Both the position numbers and the translations under genes were made by a program. From Magicicada septendecula (Eukaryota; Arthropoda; Insecta; Hemiptera; Cicadidae): a stretch of DNA of 64,000 bases. Below are positions 11,291 to 23,690 of the stretch, piece after piece. Position 1 is the stretch's first letter; the number at the start of each line of letters is the position of its first letter. The notes under the pieces were generated by a model. That model had not been told where the DNA came from, did not search any database, and saw only the letters and a program-made list of their open reading frames with translations. Where the stretch lies: NCBI GenBank assembly GCA_034769895.1, contig CM068367.1, positions 689,326,548-689,390,547 of the forward strand, in the 5' to 3' direction.

Positions 11291-12505
11291 AGGACTTCTT
11301 AAAACCGAAATCGGGGATAAGACCTGTCCCGATGACCAGGAGATGAGCTCCGGATCGGAGTTCACCTCGATTGCCGGCGCCAGCGACCTCACCGACCTCG
11401 GTGATCTGACGGAACTCGGCAGTCTACAAAAAAGGTAAAAGAAAGGCTGGTCGTAAGGGAAACTTAGGAAATTACGAAATAAGCACGGTCCGTAGCGATT
11501 GATTCTTCACGTCCAGCATCGAGAACATCCTTCAGTGGAATATTAACGGTTGCAAATCGCATTACTGCGAACTGAAAATGCTACTTTCCAGGCATACACC
11601 GATGTGTGTGTGCCTGCAGGAAACACATTTGAGGCCATAAGATCATTTAATATGAGGGGATGTGAGTCCTTCCGCTGTGATGTGACTCCAAACATGAGAG
11701 GCAGAGGAGGCGTTGCTATATTACTTAGCAACAGATATCCCCACTAGACGTATTCCGATCGCTACGCTTCTACAAGAGGTAGCAGTCAGTTTATTACAGC
11801 CACTGAAGATGACGAATTGCTGCTTATACTTACCAGATTCCGCGTGGCGAGCAGAAAATGTACAGGAGCTACCATCTCAATTACTCCTTGTCGGGGACTT
11901 CAACGCCCACAGTCCCACTTGGGGTTGTCTTAGGATAAAAAGCGCTGGATTAAGAACTGAGGATCTCTTGCTAAACAACGCGTTAGTCTTTTTAAACACA
12001 GAAATGCGAATGCGACAGCACACATTTCAACGTTGGAAGTGGTACTTTCTCGGGTATCGATCTTTCGATCTGTAGTCCGGGTCTTGCTCCGTGTCCCGGA
12101 TCTCCATGGGAGCTACCACTTCCCTATGCTAATAACAACACGAACGCCAAGGAAGGTTACACGCACGCCGAGAAGATGGCGCGTGGACTGTGCTGATGGC
12201 TTCCAGACCGCTTTTACACCTACGAACGTCTGTGGGAATATAGACAACGACGTACACAGTTTCACAGGTGCTACGGTCGTTCATCCAGGCCGCCGGTACC
12301 GGTGTGGAACAATGCGGTGAAAGACGCAATAAGAGAGAAGCGACGAGCAATAATCAGCTATAAACGAGCGCCGACCGAATATAATCGCATCGATTTAAGG
12401 AACTTCGAGCCGCCGTTCGTAGAAAAATACTCGTTGCCAAACGATCGAGCTGGGAAACCTACGTCTCGACTATGACACGGTCGACCTCAGTGACAGAAGT
12501 GTAGA
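11291..12505 (+). repeat. 1215-bp tandem duplication in LINE, copy 1
   Basis: This segment repeats directly at a 1215-base offset. It starts at AGGACTTCTT and contains the end of ORF1 and the whole endonuclease region. The only difference I found by eye is C at 11475 against A at 12690. Short shared sequence (GTAGAAG, AG) lies at the break, consistent with unequal exchange or a template switch. Confidence 0.95.
11520..12340 (+). pseudogene. LINE ORF2 APE-type endonuclease, copy 1
   Basis: The endonuclease nicks target DNA to prime reverse transcription. In the first frame, from about 11519, the N-terminal motif ENILQWNINGCKSHYCELK appears and then CVCLQETHLRP at 11600-11640, the catalytic Asn and Glu sites. 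After a frame change come LYLPDSAW and LLVGDFNAHSPTWG (11820-11930), the Asp/Asn motif. A further shift near 12030 leads to STLEVVLS and a degenerate GSYHFP where SDHFP is usual (His kept, Asp replaced by Tyr). Internal stops and shifts rule out function. It sits wholly inside the first copy of the 1215-bp duplication. Confidence 0.85.
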
Positions 12506-13720
12506 AGGACTTCTTAAAACCGAAATCGGGGATAAGACCTGTCCCGATGACCAGGAGATGAGCTCCGGATCGGAGTTCACCTCGATTGCCGGCGCCAGCG
12601 ACCTCACCGACCTCGGTGATCTGACGGAACTCGGCAGTCTACAAAAAAGGTAAAAGAAAGGCTGGTCGTAAGGGAAACTTAGGAAATTAAGAAATAAGCA
12701 CGGTCCGTAGCGATTGATTCTTCACGTCCAGCATCGAGAACATCCTTCAGTGGAATATTAACGGTTGCAAATCGCATTACTGCGAACTGAAAATGCTACT
12801 TTCCAGGCATACACCGATGTGTGTGTGCCTGCAGGAAACACATTTGAGGCCATAAGATCATTTAATATGAGGGGATGTGAGTCCTTCCGCTGTGATGTGA
12901 CTCCAAACATGAGAGGCAGAGGAGGCGTTGCTATATTACTTAGCAACAGATATCCCCACTAGACGTATTCCGATCGCTACGCTTCTACAAGAGGTAGCAG
13001 TCAGTTTATTACAGCCACTGAAGATGACGAATTGCTGCTTATACTTACCAGATTCCGCGTGGCGAGCAGAAAATGTACAGGAGCTACCATCTCAATTACT
13101 CCTTGTCGGGGACTTCAACGCCCACAGTCCCACTTGGGGTTGTCTTAGGATAAAAAGCGCTGGATTAAGAACTGAGGATCTCTTGCTAAACAACGCGTTA
13201 GTCTTTTTAAACACAGAAATGCGAATGCGACAGCACACATTTCAACGTTGGAAGTGGTACTTTCTCGGGTATCGATCTTTCGATCTGTAGTCCGGGTCTT
13301 GCTCCGTGTCCCGGATCTCCATGGGAGCTACCACTTCCCTATGCTAATAACAACACGAACGCCAAGGAAGGTTACACGCACGCCGAGAAGATGGCGCGTG
13401 GACTGTGCTGATGGCTTCCAGACCGCTTTTACACCTACGAACGTCTGTGGGAATATAGACAACGACGTACACAGTTTCACAGGTGCTACGGTCGTTCATC
13501 CAGGCCGCCGGTACCGGTGTGGAACAATGCGGTGAAAGACGCAATAAGAGAGAAGCGACGAGCAATAATCAGCTATAAACGAGCGCCGACCGAATATAAT
13601 CGCATCGATTTAAGGAACTTCGAGCCGCCGTTCGTAGAAAAATACTCGTTGCCAAACGATCGAGCTGGGAAACCTACGTCTCGACTATGACACGGTCGAC
13701 CTCAGTGACAGAAGTGTAGA
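12506..13720 (+). repeat. 1215-bp tandem duplication in LINE, copy 2
   Basis: Second copy of the segment described at 11291-12505. It continues without a break into the ORF2 region before the reverse transcriptase, so this copy has the ancestral downstream junction while copy 1 has the ancestral upstream junction. Confidence 0.95.
12735..13560 (+). pseudogene. LINE ORF2 APE-type endonuclease, copy 2
   Basis: Same sequence as copy 1, including every stop and frame change I checked: the ENILQWNING motif, CLQETHLRP, LVGDFNAHSPTWG and the altered GSYHFP. Because the lesions are shared, the duplication happened after the element had already decayed. It is in line with the downstream reverse transcriptase at 13732. 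Confidence 0.85.
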
Positions 13721-13731
13721 AGAAGATCAGA

Positions 13732-15500
13732 GTGATCGCTGGCACATCAGTGTTTAAACCAATCACATGCATAGATCACGATGGTGAATTGATTTGCAAC
13801 TCCGATGAAATTGCTGACACCTTGGCTGCGAGATATGCCGAGGTCAGTAGTACAGAAAGTTATCCTCTCAATTTCCTCCTAAGGAAAGATGAAGTCGAAC
13901 GCGACCTTGACTTCGAATGCGAAGGGTACAAGAGCTATAACGTGCCTTTCACGATGAGGGAGTTACAGTCCGCTGTCCGGACTGCCGGCGACACTGCGAC
14001 GGGACCGGACGATATTCCTTACAGCATGGCTACGGCTACATTACTGGCACTCTACAACGCCATATGGACGCAAGGGGAGTATCCAAAGTCATGGAAGGAG
14101 GCGATCGTCATCCCGCTTCTGAAAGCCGGAAAGGATTCAATGAAAACGGAAAACTATCGTCCAGTAGCGTTGACGTACTGTCTAGGAAAGTTATTTGAGA
14201 GGATGGTAAACAGCCGGCTTACCTGGTGTCTGGAAAAAAGCGGCCTTCTGACTGCACACCAGTGTGGGTACCGCAGATACCACGCTACTACTGATCAACT
14301 CGTTTATCTGGAGAACGTATTTCAGAACAGTTTAATCACAAAGAAACACATGGTTACAGCATTCTTCGATTTGGAGAAAGCATTCGACAAAACATGGAGA
14401 TATAACATCATGCAAGAACTTCATGATTGGCGGTTCAGCGGTAACCTGCCAAAATTTATCTCCAGCTTTCTCAGAGACAAGACTTTCCATATTCGAGCCG
14501 GACAGTAGCTGTCGGCCCCTCACGAACTGGAAAATAGAGTACCTCAGGGATCTCCATTAAGCGGCACACTTTTTACCATCGCCATCAACGGGATCTTTGA
14601 GGGTATAGAAACGTCAGTTGGGAAGTGCTTGTACGTTGACGAACTTGCGCTGTTCTGCTCAGCCAAAACAACGGCGATGGGCAGGCATAAACTGCAAGCC
14701 GCTATAGACACGGTGGTAGAAAATGTAAACAACATAGGCTTTTCTTTCTCGGCAACTAAGACGACCTGTGTCCACTTCTGTCAAAAGCGAGGGAGGCACA
14801 CGGACTCTACGTTAACCATAAATGGAGCCCGGCTACTCTATAAGCCCGTCATCAAATCTGAGCCTCACTTTCGACAGACAATTGACGTGGAATACACATG
14901 CGGACGATCTGGCTGCGAGGTGCAAATCCTCGTTGAACGCAATCAGGTGCATCTCCCATATGGGGAGCGGACAGATAAGTTTTATTGCATCTGTATGCCG
15001 CACTGGTGTTATCCCAAATGGTTTACGCATGCCCGGAGTACTCTTCAGCCAGGAGGTCGTGCTTGAAAAAGCTGGATCCTATTCACAACGCAGGGGTGCG
15101 CTACGCAACAGGAGCGTTCGGTACTAGCCCTGCACAAAGATTATATTGTGAAGCAGGAATGACGTCCTTAGATCTGCGACGTCAACTGCTGTTGCTGAGA
15201 TACGTGGCAAAAATATTAGCTCTACCGAGCCACATAAAGCTCGTGTTGCTGGCGAACAACAGACTTGCTAGGATATACGACCGCCGTTTGACGTTCACCA
15301 GACCAGTCGGCAAGCATGCGTTCGAAATAGCCCGGCGCTACAATATCGAGGTGCCAGGAGTCCAGGCGTACGCTCCGTGCGAAGTCCCCCCCTGGCTGCT
15401 TCGCAAACCAAATTGCCGGCTGGATGTCGCCAGTAGAAGTAAGAAATCGTGCCACCCAACTGTACTGAAACTCCTGTTTATATCAGTCCTTGAAGAATAC
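13732..15500 (+). pseudogene. LINE ORF2 reverse transcriptase and connection
   Basis: The RT copies element RNA at the nicked target. A 258-codon open frame (13732-14508) holds the upstream region, then ATGPDDIPYS, SWKEAIVIPLLKAGKDS, ENYRPVALTYCLGKLFERM, AHQCGYRRYHATTDQLVYLE and motif A MVTAFFDLEKAFDKTW. A segment of about a dozen residues after DDIPYS looks deleted compared with relatives. A TAG at 14506-14508 interrupts the frame, which resumes with VPQGSPLSGTLFTI (motif B). Motif C reads LYVDELALF, where YxDD would be expected, so the second catalytic Asp is Glu. After frame changes near 14840 and 14970 the thumb and connection follow (LTFDRQLTWNTHADDLAARC, then YACPEYSSARRSCLKKLDPI). Not functional. 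Confidence 0.9.
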
Positions 15501-16283
15501 GTAGAGGAACACATTATTGTGTACACTGATGGTCAAAGACGGAGAGCAGAGTGGATCGATCAGGAGCGTTTGTCATCGAGGGTGCCTCCCACTCCTGGAC
15601 GCTGTCCAAAGGGGGAAGTGTATACACCGCCGAACCGTACGCGGTGTGGCAGGCTCTTCGTTTCTTTGAACACCGAGGTGACACGAAATTTGTAATCTGT
15701 ACGCATTCACTGAGTTTTTTTACTGCCTTGGATAGTAGGAGCACAGTGAATCCGTTATTGCAGCCGATAATGGGGCTATGCCATGCGTTAGAAGATCTTG
15801 GTTCATCTTTTACTTTTGTTTGGTGTCCGGGTCATGTAGGCATTGTAGGTATTGAAGAAGCTGACGCTGCGGCGAGAAACGCTGCGGACAGCCCACGAGT
15901 CGATGCGATTGTCATAAGACCTGATGATGCGAAACTAGCTGCCACAAGCACCATCATTAATGTGTGGCAGCAGACGACGGCAGAGCAAACTTTCTGCCGT
16001 GAAGCAGAGAGTCCGTAAATGGCAAGTAGCAGGCGATCGCAGTCGTCGTGAACAAGTTTGTATCACCAGACTGCGCATTGGGTACACGAACTTGACGTCT
16101 CCGTACCTCCTACAAGGACAAGAACCACCCGTCTGCACTTGTGGCGGACCACTTACAGTGAAACACATCATCAAAGACTGTAGTGCTCTTGCGGAACTGA
16201 GTCAGAGACATAGAGTAAAAGGTGACCTGAAAGAAGACCTCGGAAACGAACAGTTAGCAATAGACAGACTCTGCCCTTCCTAA
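15501..16283 (+). pseudogene. LINE ORF2 RNase H and C-terminal zinc motif
   Basis: RNase H removes the RNA strand of the hybrid. The first catalytic site is HIIVYTDGQ (15510-15540). After a one-base frame change the domain continues in 15551-16018: VYTAEPYAVWQAL carries the conserved Glu. FVICTHSLSFF has His where the third catalytic Asp normally stands. FVWCPGHVGIVGIEEADAAAR holds the last Asp. A second frame change near 16000 leads to RLRIGYTNLTSPYLLQGQEP, then CTCGGPLTVKHIIKDC, the C-terminal CCHC-type motif of I-like LINEs, ending at a stop at 16283. The Asp-to-His change and frameshifts show loss of function. Confidence 0.9.
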
Positions 16284-16480
16284 AATCAGCCGGATTACTG
16301 TAGAGCTTTGAAAATATCGTTTTGCATCTTAATGTGTACGAGTTTTCACTGTCGTTGAGTGAACTAAAATGTAGGTGAGAAGGTAACAAGGTATCCCGAC
16401 GGACACAAGGTATCGACATCAACACTCCTGGAAGAGGTCATTGTGCTAAAGTTGCCAAGCCCCAAACAAATATAAAAATA
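16284..16480 (+). other. LINE 3' untranslated region
   Basis: About 200 bases after the ORF2 stop belong to the element. They include CTGGAAGAGGTCATTGTGC followed by AAGTTGCCAAGCCCCAAACA near 16426-16470, then an A/T-rich tail. The exact 3' end is not resolved, and I found no target duplication. Confidence 0.5.
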
Positions 16481-16599
16481 TCGGTATGGAGATATGGAGA
16501 ACTTCCATGTTCTAAGATTTATATTTTAAATCATTTTCGAAATGAAATATTTCCATAGAAACTAATTCTTTCTACTTACCGCTTCAGCCTTAACCACAG

Positions 16600-16770
16600 T
16601 ACTGTGGTCACTAACGTACACCAACTCACGTTATCGCACTCGATTTTCACTGATGATGGAAGTCGATGGCACTGCCGAAACGTCTGGTTTTGCAGAAAAC
16701 ATTGGACTACGGCCAAACAGCCCGGGAAGGAATTTTAACAACAAACTACTTCTTTGTTGCCGATAACGTA
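16600..16770 (+). mobile_element. Penelope-type tail fragment with hammerhead-like core
   Basis: The sequence CTGATGA at 16650-16656 and GAAAC at 16677-16681, with a GGC-ACT-GCC hairpin just before GAAAC, has the order of hammerhead ribozyme core boxes. The same box pair occurs next to the Penelope-like ORFs at 47322 and 54104. Penelope-like elements are known to carry hammerhead motifs. The surroundings have no coding sequence. Origin from a Penelope-like terminal repeat is inference. Confidence 0.35.
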
Positions 16771-16784
16771 GTACACATATAAAA

Positions 16785-16852
16785 ATTATCCCCTCCCCCT
16801 TCAAGTATAATTTTAATTTATAGAAAATTATCCCCACCCCGTTCAACTAGCC
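16785..16852. repeat. Short direct repeat
   Basis: AAAATTATCCCC followed by a C-rich stretch and TTCAA occurs at about 16785 and again at about 16826. The two copies of roughly 30 bases are imperfect. Confidence 0.6.
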
Positions 16853-16940
16853 TATTCATTTATAGCTATTTCATCTACGTTTCTACAGTCGATTATTATG
16901 ATCTTATCAGGATACCTTATTTACCAAAATTAAGTACTTT

Positions 16941-17370
<430 letters not shown>

Positions 17371-17453
17371 TTCGAAAAATGACTTTTCTTTATGTTTTGA
17401 GGGTAGTACAATCAGAATCAGCCGTTATCTCGAACACAATTTTTTTGCCATGA

Positions 17454-20350
17454 CCATACTTACATTTCCTTATTGAACACGGAAGCAAAAAAATAAAATA
17501 AAAAAATTAAACCTATCATATAATAAAATAAAAATAATAATAATAATAATAATAGTAATGTTAAAATCGTTAAAATTTGAAAATAAACCCGTTCTGTTTT
17601 TATTTTATTCACTACACTAGAAATATGTTGGCTACTAAGAATGTAACCTATATCAGTAAGCCTAATATAACCAACGTTAGTGACAGATGGTGATGGATGA
17701 GCTCTTTAATTCAGTTAAAATCAGGTCAAAATCAGTCAGTTTAGTGTTTATATGTATCAAAAATTTTTAGGTTTTTTTTACTAAGGTTTTTATTTCAGTA
17801 TGTTTCACCCTTTTCCTCAGTCTGCCTGACATAAGTACGTTGCTTGCGAATAAGAATATGTGAAGAAGAGTCAACTAAATATGTCAAGTTTGTACGTGTT
17901 GCAAGATAACGTACGCAGTGTATTTCACGACAAACTTACGTGGTTTCAGAAAGAATAACTCATACTATGTGATATGTAACTTATACACTGCGGTAATGTA
18001 TTCAATATGAGTAATCAGCTATGTCAGTTACGTTGTCATTAACTGGCAACACGTTTCGCCTTCTCTAAAAACTAACCGTATTTATTATGAGTTGTGCTTT
18101 ACTCTAATTTATAAGTTGTCATTAAGTTTTTTTCGCAGATAAAAAGTTTTTTAATTAAATTATTTATCCATTATTTTGTCCATTTGTGGCACAGTAGTTA
18201 GGGTCTAATATGGTTGCAGGTTTGTCAGTCAGGTTAAATTATTCTCGGAAAAATAAGTCATGGTGGTTATTATGAAAACTTCTATCTAGCTCACTGACAG
18301 CAAGAACGCTGATACCTCTAAAACTACTAATAGTCCAAAACGATTTATAAAACTAGCCATTTATGGAAAACACGATACTTTTAACGTACCACAAGACCAC
18401 ATCACTCTATAGCGACATCCTGGAACATGCTGAAAGGTGACTGCCCAGAACACGTTCAGGGGCAACATTCTGTTCGGTAAGCCCCCCCCCCCCCACGAAA
18501 CTTAACACAATCGTGATACCATTTGCAGGTATCGAATTCGATTAACTCAGCCACGTTTAGAACGATCAGTCCAAATTGAAGGCCACTTAATAGACCGGAC
18601 CACTCCCATCGATCTGTAAATTAAATTTGGATTTACATACAAATTCTTCTGTAGCACTATTCTTATCCAGCTCACGTTTCAATTGAAGTTAATTTATATT
18701 TGTCCACACACGTTTGGATCGCTTAGTATAAAAGTATGTTTGGCGATTATTGTTATTATGTTCATATTTGTGAGAAGTATTTACAACTTTAATTAAATGT
18801 ACAGTAGTTGGTGTTAATATGATTTAATTTATCTTAGATTAGTACAGGCGTCAAGTGGAAACATCCAGTTGTTCAGTCATCCTCGTTCGTTAGTTGTTTT
18901 CATAACCCCTAAATTTACACATAATCGTGTTCTCAGTTCTTAATTATTAAGACTGTCTGTGAAATCGATCTGCCCTGTTAAGGCCACCCATAGAAATGAA
19001 TGTGATTGCAACGCCGTAAATAAAGATGAACTAGGATAGGTGGCCGGGGTGTTTATCCACACCGAGTTCACCGAATGCATTTGTGGTTTTAGCTTGTAAG
19101 AGATCGCTACATAATAAAACGTCATATGATGTGTGCCTCACTTTTGTTAGCAGAAAGTTCTTCATTATATTCAAATGCTTGGAGTCGTAAGCTGTACTTC
19201 AGAGTATTAAATAAGGAGACATCGACACCTCCCCAGTCTTTGTAGCTCCATTTTTGTCAACTTATCAGGGCTTGTAGAGCTTTTAATTTCACTAGGGGAA
19301 AAATAGTTGAATGTAAGTTACTGGCTTCTGATATTCAGGCAGAAAGTCCTAGCCGTGTTTTGTAAATATTGACTCTTGGCCAAAATCAGATCTTGGTCAC
19401 TATAAATATATTTTTAATTTTGGGTAGAGATATAATTGGTTGTATGTTTACATAAAAGAAAGTATATATTTTTTATATCTGTCCGTTTTAAGGAGAATCT
19501 GTGATACAGTCTGCTGTGATTGTGTTTTGGGTCTAACAATCTCGCTGTTATGACTCCTCAATAAGTAGTAGTCTAAAAGTAAACAGTTTATTCAAATTCT
19601 GAAGACTTGGAATCTACAAAATTGGTTCGTATGTTATCCTTGAACTGACGTTTTTAAGGAGACATGACCTTGAAGATAAAGAGCGTTTCCTTTCGTAAAA
19701 ATTGTTTCAGTATTAATGTAGATATGTAATTTATTTATTGCAACCAAAAGTTTTTGAAATTCCGGTGGTATTTATTTATCTGTTTTACATAGTAACCTTT
19801 TATTATCTCATACGACGATTTTATGTAGCCTACATGTGATGTTTTCGCTTTAGGAGAAGTACTGTCTGCTGTCAGCAATTATTTTCTTTTTTGAAATGAT
19901 CTGTGCACGCCGTTATTTGCAGAATTGAAAGAAATTATTTGATATCTAAAGGTGGATGTAGCAGTGTTGGAGTACCAGCCGTTTGCAATAAAAACTTAGA
20001 TGATCCGACATGGACACAACGCAGCTCAGTATTCACAACAAATGTTTTATTTGTACAAAGGTAATCCGTAAGAGAGTTCAGCCTTGTTGTTCAGTAAACA
20101 GTGTTCTCCAGTTACTTGGCTCGTAACGCTGCACTCTATTGGTCACACGATATAATGCGCTATCCTTGCGTTAATTAGGCGATATGTTAAAAAAATTATG
20201 GTTCGGTATTAGAGGGAGTAAAATGTTTGAAATGCATGAAATTACAAAAAAAGATTGCATTATTCGGAACTTTACCTTTATTCCCCTATTAAAACAAGTT
20301 GGAGGTATAAAAAGTAGAAGTAGGCCTACATAGATTAATGAGTGTACCTC
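17454..20350. other. No gene recognised
   Basis: AT-rich DNA with an AAT microsatellite at about 17535-17556 and a C run at 18483-18494. Frames are short and show no family resemblance. Confidence 0.45.
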
Positions 20351-20374
20351 CGCGCGCGCGCGCGCACACACATA
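20351..20374. repeat. (CG)n-(CA)n alternating purine-pyrimidine run
   Basis: CGCGCGCGCGCG followed by CACACACA. Such runs can adopt Z-DNA. Similar CG/CA runs recur at about 23650, 24580, 25488, 35018 and 62565. Confidence 0.9.
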
Positions 20375-23340
20375 TAAAAGTCAATGTACTAAATGAAGTG
20401 GAGGGTCTCCAAACCTATACTACAACCCTAGTGATAGAAGGAATATGTTTTTGTTGAATACATCTAGGTCTACACTTTAATCAAATAAAAGTGTGTAATA
20501 GTGGCTTATTATGTATTTTTTTTACAAAGTCGGACAATAAATAAATAATAAACAACAAAATCACTTATAAGAACACGTCTCTCCCCGTATTTTGTAATTT
20601 ATTTTTAACTCAGAAGAAAAATATCAGAAACGTTAGCGTACACACAGATCGCTGTGATTCTCACATGTAAGTAGGTATGGTACAGCGAGAACACTGCGTG
20701 GTTCCAGTCCGTGCTTGCTCGCTCTAGTGTAAACTACACAAGAAGATAAGACTATTTTTATGTTCTGTGATAATCTTAGGGCAAACAAACGCACCCTCGG
20801 CGGTTAGGTAAGAAAGCAAGAGAGAGGAATTTCTCCAAGGACGTCGATTGTCGGAGACACTTAAAACTTAAAATGTTGATTAATTCTTGTGTTCACTGAA
20901 CCAATAATGTCGATGGCAAGAGGCGGGTAAGGATCAGGTCTCTCAGCTGGTCTCGGTAACGTTTTGTGTTAGGTACGGTTAATTTTTTCCTCTTTCACTC
21001 TTACCTGTTTTGGACAACGTTCTGAATGTTTCTTACGTCTAATAACAATTTTAGAGTTGGAGATTTCAGGCGGTACATTTACTTAAATCGTTGGTTAATA
21101 AACCACAGTTAAGATTCAGTGCATAGTTGCTGGATTAGACCGTGTGATGGTGATGTTATTGTTTTGTTGTAAACCACTGTGATTTCGAGTGGTCAAATGA
21201 GGAAACGATTCATGAGTGCTGAGAGAGATACAGGAACGATTAGACCGATGCATTGCTCATTCCTCTAAACCTGTTGAGGTTATTCTAGTGACTGTTAGAG
21301 TAAAGGGAATATTAAATGTTCAAAAGTGAACGAACATTAATATAAGGAAGATTCAACTCTCTGATTAAGCAAGAGACATGTTCGTAAACTCAATATCTAT
21401 TATTACTGTAATAATTATTGCAATAGTATGTTTACAGTAGGCACTTACTGCAGTGATCGAAGGAAACTTCTATAAGTTGTTTCCACACAGTGAAGACGAA
21501 ACCTGCAAGGCTACAGGAAAGCTGAGTTTATTATCATCTACTTTCTAAAAACAATTGATAAAAAGATAGCGAGACGAAAGCTGCGCATACGCAATCCCAA
21601 GGTAACTGAAGGATATACGCCAAAACTGAACATTTCATATCTATCTTACATTGTTTTATTTATACTAGCCGTAAGCGTTTAATGAAGACAGAAATCCTTG
21701 GTGTATAATTATGAGAGTAATAATCCTGAATTTGTTCATTTGCTTTTGCTGAATTCGTACCTAATTCTACAGGGACGTTCATAATGCACTCTTTTTCCAG
21801 CTATAAGTTACTGTTTATCCTTAACGCAAAGAAACGATTTTATTTTGTCTGCCCTTGTGCCGATTTTATATTTTCTTCATAACAGTTCTCGTTTCGTTCC
21901 TCGGAGAGTTGTCACCGGCCATAAGTTGGCCTAGTTATCAAAGAATTTAGCCTATAACTTTGAATTTACCTCTCGTTGTGGACATATACAAACGTACCGT
22001 CACACATCAACGGGACGTTTTTAATTGATAAGAGTCATAGTGTCGCAGTTTACTTGTGCATTATCCGACGACCTTAATCTGTTAGTCAGCGCATAGTGAA
22101 GTGATTACACGAAATCTCAACGCTGAAGAGTTTTCAATATTCAGATCGCTTCATAATAAGAGACGTTCTCTCGTACTTGGCGCCGAGGAAGTCGATAAAA
22201 AAAAAACGTTCTGGCTTTTTAATTTTCGTTCTCAAATCCGCTGTCCTTTGCTTTATGTATGTGCGAAACGTCACTGCGATGTTGTAAAGAAACGCAGCGT
22301 CTAATCGCCACTAACCTAGGATAGTGGTAGATTCTTGCTTCATGGACGCGTTAATTACTGTGCGCTGGTGCGCAGTTAGACTTCATCAGTTAATAGATGT
22401 TAATTAATATGTGTTGACGTCGCGGCGACCGGTAGTAGTCAGCTGGTCGCCTCAAAAGGAATACCATCGATTAACATTCCAGTAATGTAATCCCTGAATA
22501 GAATTAGCTTTGCTAGAAGTTATCTGTTTTTATGGCATCTGTAAATAGTATAGGTACGTGAACTCAGATCAGACTACTCTCACCATACTGACTCAGCTCA
22601 CAGGCTTCTAACATAGGTCAGGTAATACACATAATGTACGGATAAATATGTTTCAACAGACTTTTTAAATAGATGCTGTTCTCTTTAGTACACGTGCAAT
22701 TGCACGCATCATATTCATACCTAGATTGTATCTATCGACTGAGGCATATTGGGATCATTTTGTTTTAATTTACATTTTGACAAAACACATTAAATCTGTT
22801 AGGCTCGAAACATAAATTTCAATCGACCACGTGTCACTAAGGATTTTCAAAAGGGTCAGTTGAAAAATATTTTGTCACAATTCACATCTATTTGTCACTC
22901 CTTTGATTGTCCAAGTCCTTCAAATTTTCCATAGTTTTAAATAGCCAGATTTGAAAAATTCAATCGACGCGAGTGCAATGGTGAAACTTCCACATTCCTG
23001 ACTCAAAGCTCTGATAAATAACCAAAGTATTGACCCGTTAAGTCAAATTACCGTCGTTTTTTTAAGCTTTCAAATTTCAGTATAGAAATGGGATCTATCC
23101 TACACTCAGTATCGTTGCTCAGGTAAGACAAGACGGTTATATTCTTTCAAAGTAGTCCTAGTTCCTCAACGTGGTATCCCTCGATCTCCCTTCGATCACA
23201 TCGTATTTAATTTTAGTTAATACGTGTAACGTAATATTACACTTTAATTAGCACATTCAATAACATTTATTCAGTAGTTGATAGCATTAGGTGTGTCTAC
23301 TCCATGAACGAGCGTATGTTTTCGTGTATATGCGGTAGAG
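20375..23340. other. No gene recognised
   Basis: No coding sequence with family resemblance. A 67-codon frame at 22101-22304 contains a run of Lys from an A stretch and looks random. Confidence 0.45.
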
Positions 23341-23408
23341 AGAAGGAGAAGAAGAAGAAGAAGAAGAAGAGAGGAAGAGAGAAAGAGTGAGCGAGAGGGG
23401 GGGGAGTT
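23341..23408. repeat. (GAA)n and purine-rich tract
   Basis: An AGAAGAAG run at 23346-23370 is followed by GAGAGAAAGAG and a G run, giving a long purine strand of about 68 bases. Confidence 0.9.
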
Positions 23409-23645
23409 TAACTCGTCACATAGATGAACGCGCGCGGTTATGTGATTCACATAGGTGTAGTAGGCATAGGTTAGTATTTGTCAATGCATGTAATTCACAT
23501 AACTTTCGTTCCTGAGCCTCACCGACAATTGCGTTACAGTTTGGTTATGATTTTTACTACAACAATTGTGCATTGTGATATGAATTAATAAATTTGATTT
23601 CACATTCCGGTAGCTGAAATTATTTACACCTGTTTTCAAAAATAT

Positions 23646-23690
23646 AATACACGCGCGTGCGCGCGTGCACACACACACACACACACACAA
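23646..23690. repeat. CG/CA dinucleotide microsatellite
   Basis: ACACGCGCGTGCGCGCGTGC is followed by a CA run. It underlies the Cys/Val and Arg/Ala repeats of the minus-strand frame here, which is therefore not a real gene. Confidence 0.95.

Larger units (their letters stand above)
9951..11437 (+). pseudogene. I-clade LINE ORF1 (gag-like nucleic-acid-binding protein)
   Basis: ORF1 products bind the element RNA and act as chaperones in the ribonucleoprotein. Reading across frames gives a start region MASGPQGVCYFPTTRG (9951; another Met lies upstream at 9897). An RRM-like segment LLKKAVSGCAGSAV then QNIRKTASGLLVETLND follows at about 10245-10335. The conserved block DIKVEVVPHTTLNTTKGVAV and DLLNCTEEEIATEL lies at 10375-10485. 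The zinc-knuckle part is at 10600-10830 and is partly destroyed; CVNCGGQHSSQSRNC survives at about 10760-10810. KLSYFDAKKLV and a low-complexity Pro/Ser/Thr tail end at 11437. At least three frame changes occur, so it is a pseudogene. It lies directly upstream of the endonuclease-bearing ORF2. Confidence 0.85.
9731..16480 (+). mobile_element. I-clade LINE, near full length, inactive
   Basis: A single plus-strand non-LTR retrotransposon of about 6.7 kb, including a 1.2-kb internal duplication. Domain order is 5' region, ORF1 (RRM-like segment, zinc knuckles), then ORF2 with APE-type endonuclease, reverse transcriptase, RNase H and a C-terminal CCHC motif. An RNase H domain together with this gag type points to the I clade (I/Nimb group). 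GC content is clearly higher than the flanks. Both ORFs carry stops and frameshifts, and motif residues are lost in the RT and RNase H. The 5' border is set by the end of the AAT microsatellite. The 3' border is set by a conserved-looking tail (TGGAAGAGGTCATTGTGC) followed by an A/T-rich end. Both borders are approximate. Confidence 0.9.

Noticed and set aside
10957..11392. Minus-strand frames opposite the LINE ORF1 tail
   Set aside because: They are shadows of the plus-strand ORF1 and its 81-bp repeat.
22101..22304. 67-codon frame as a small protein
   Set aside because: Random composition, a Lys run from an A stretch, and no supporting context.
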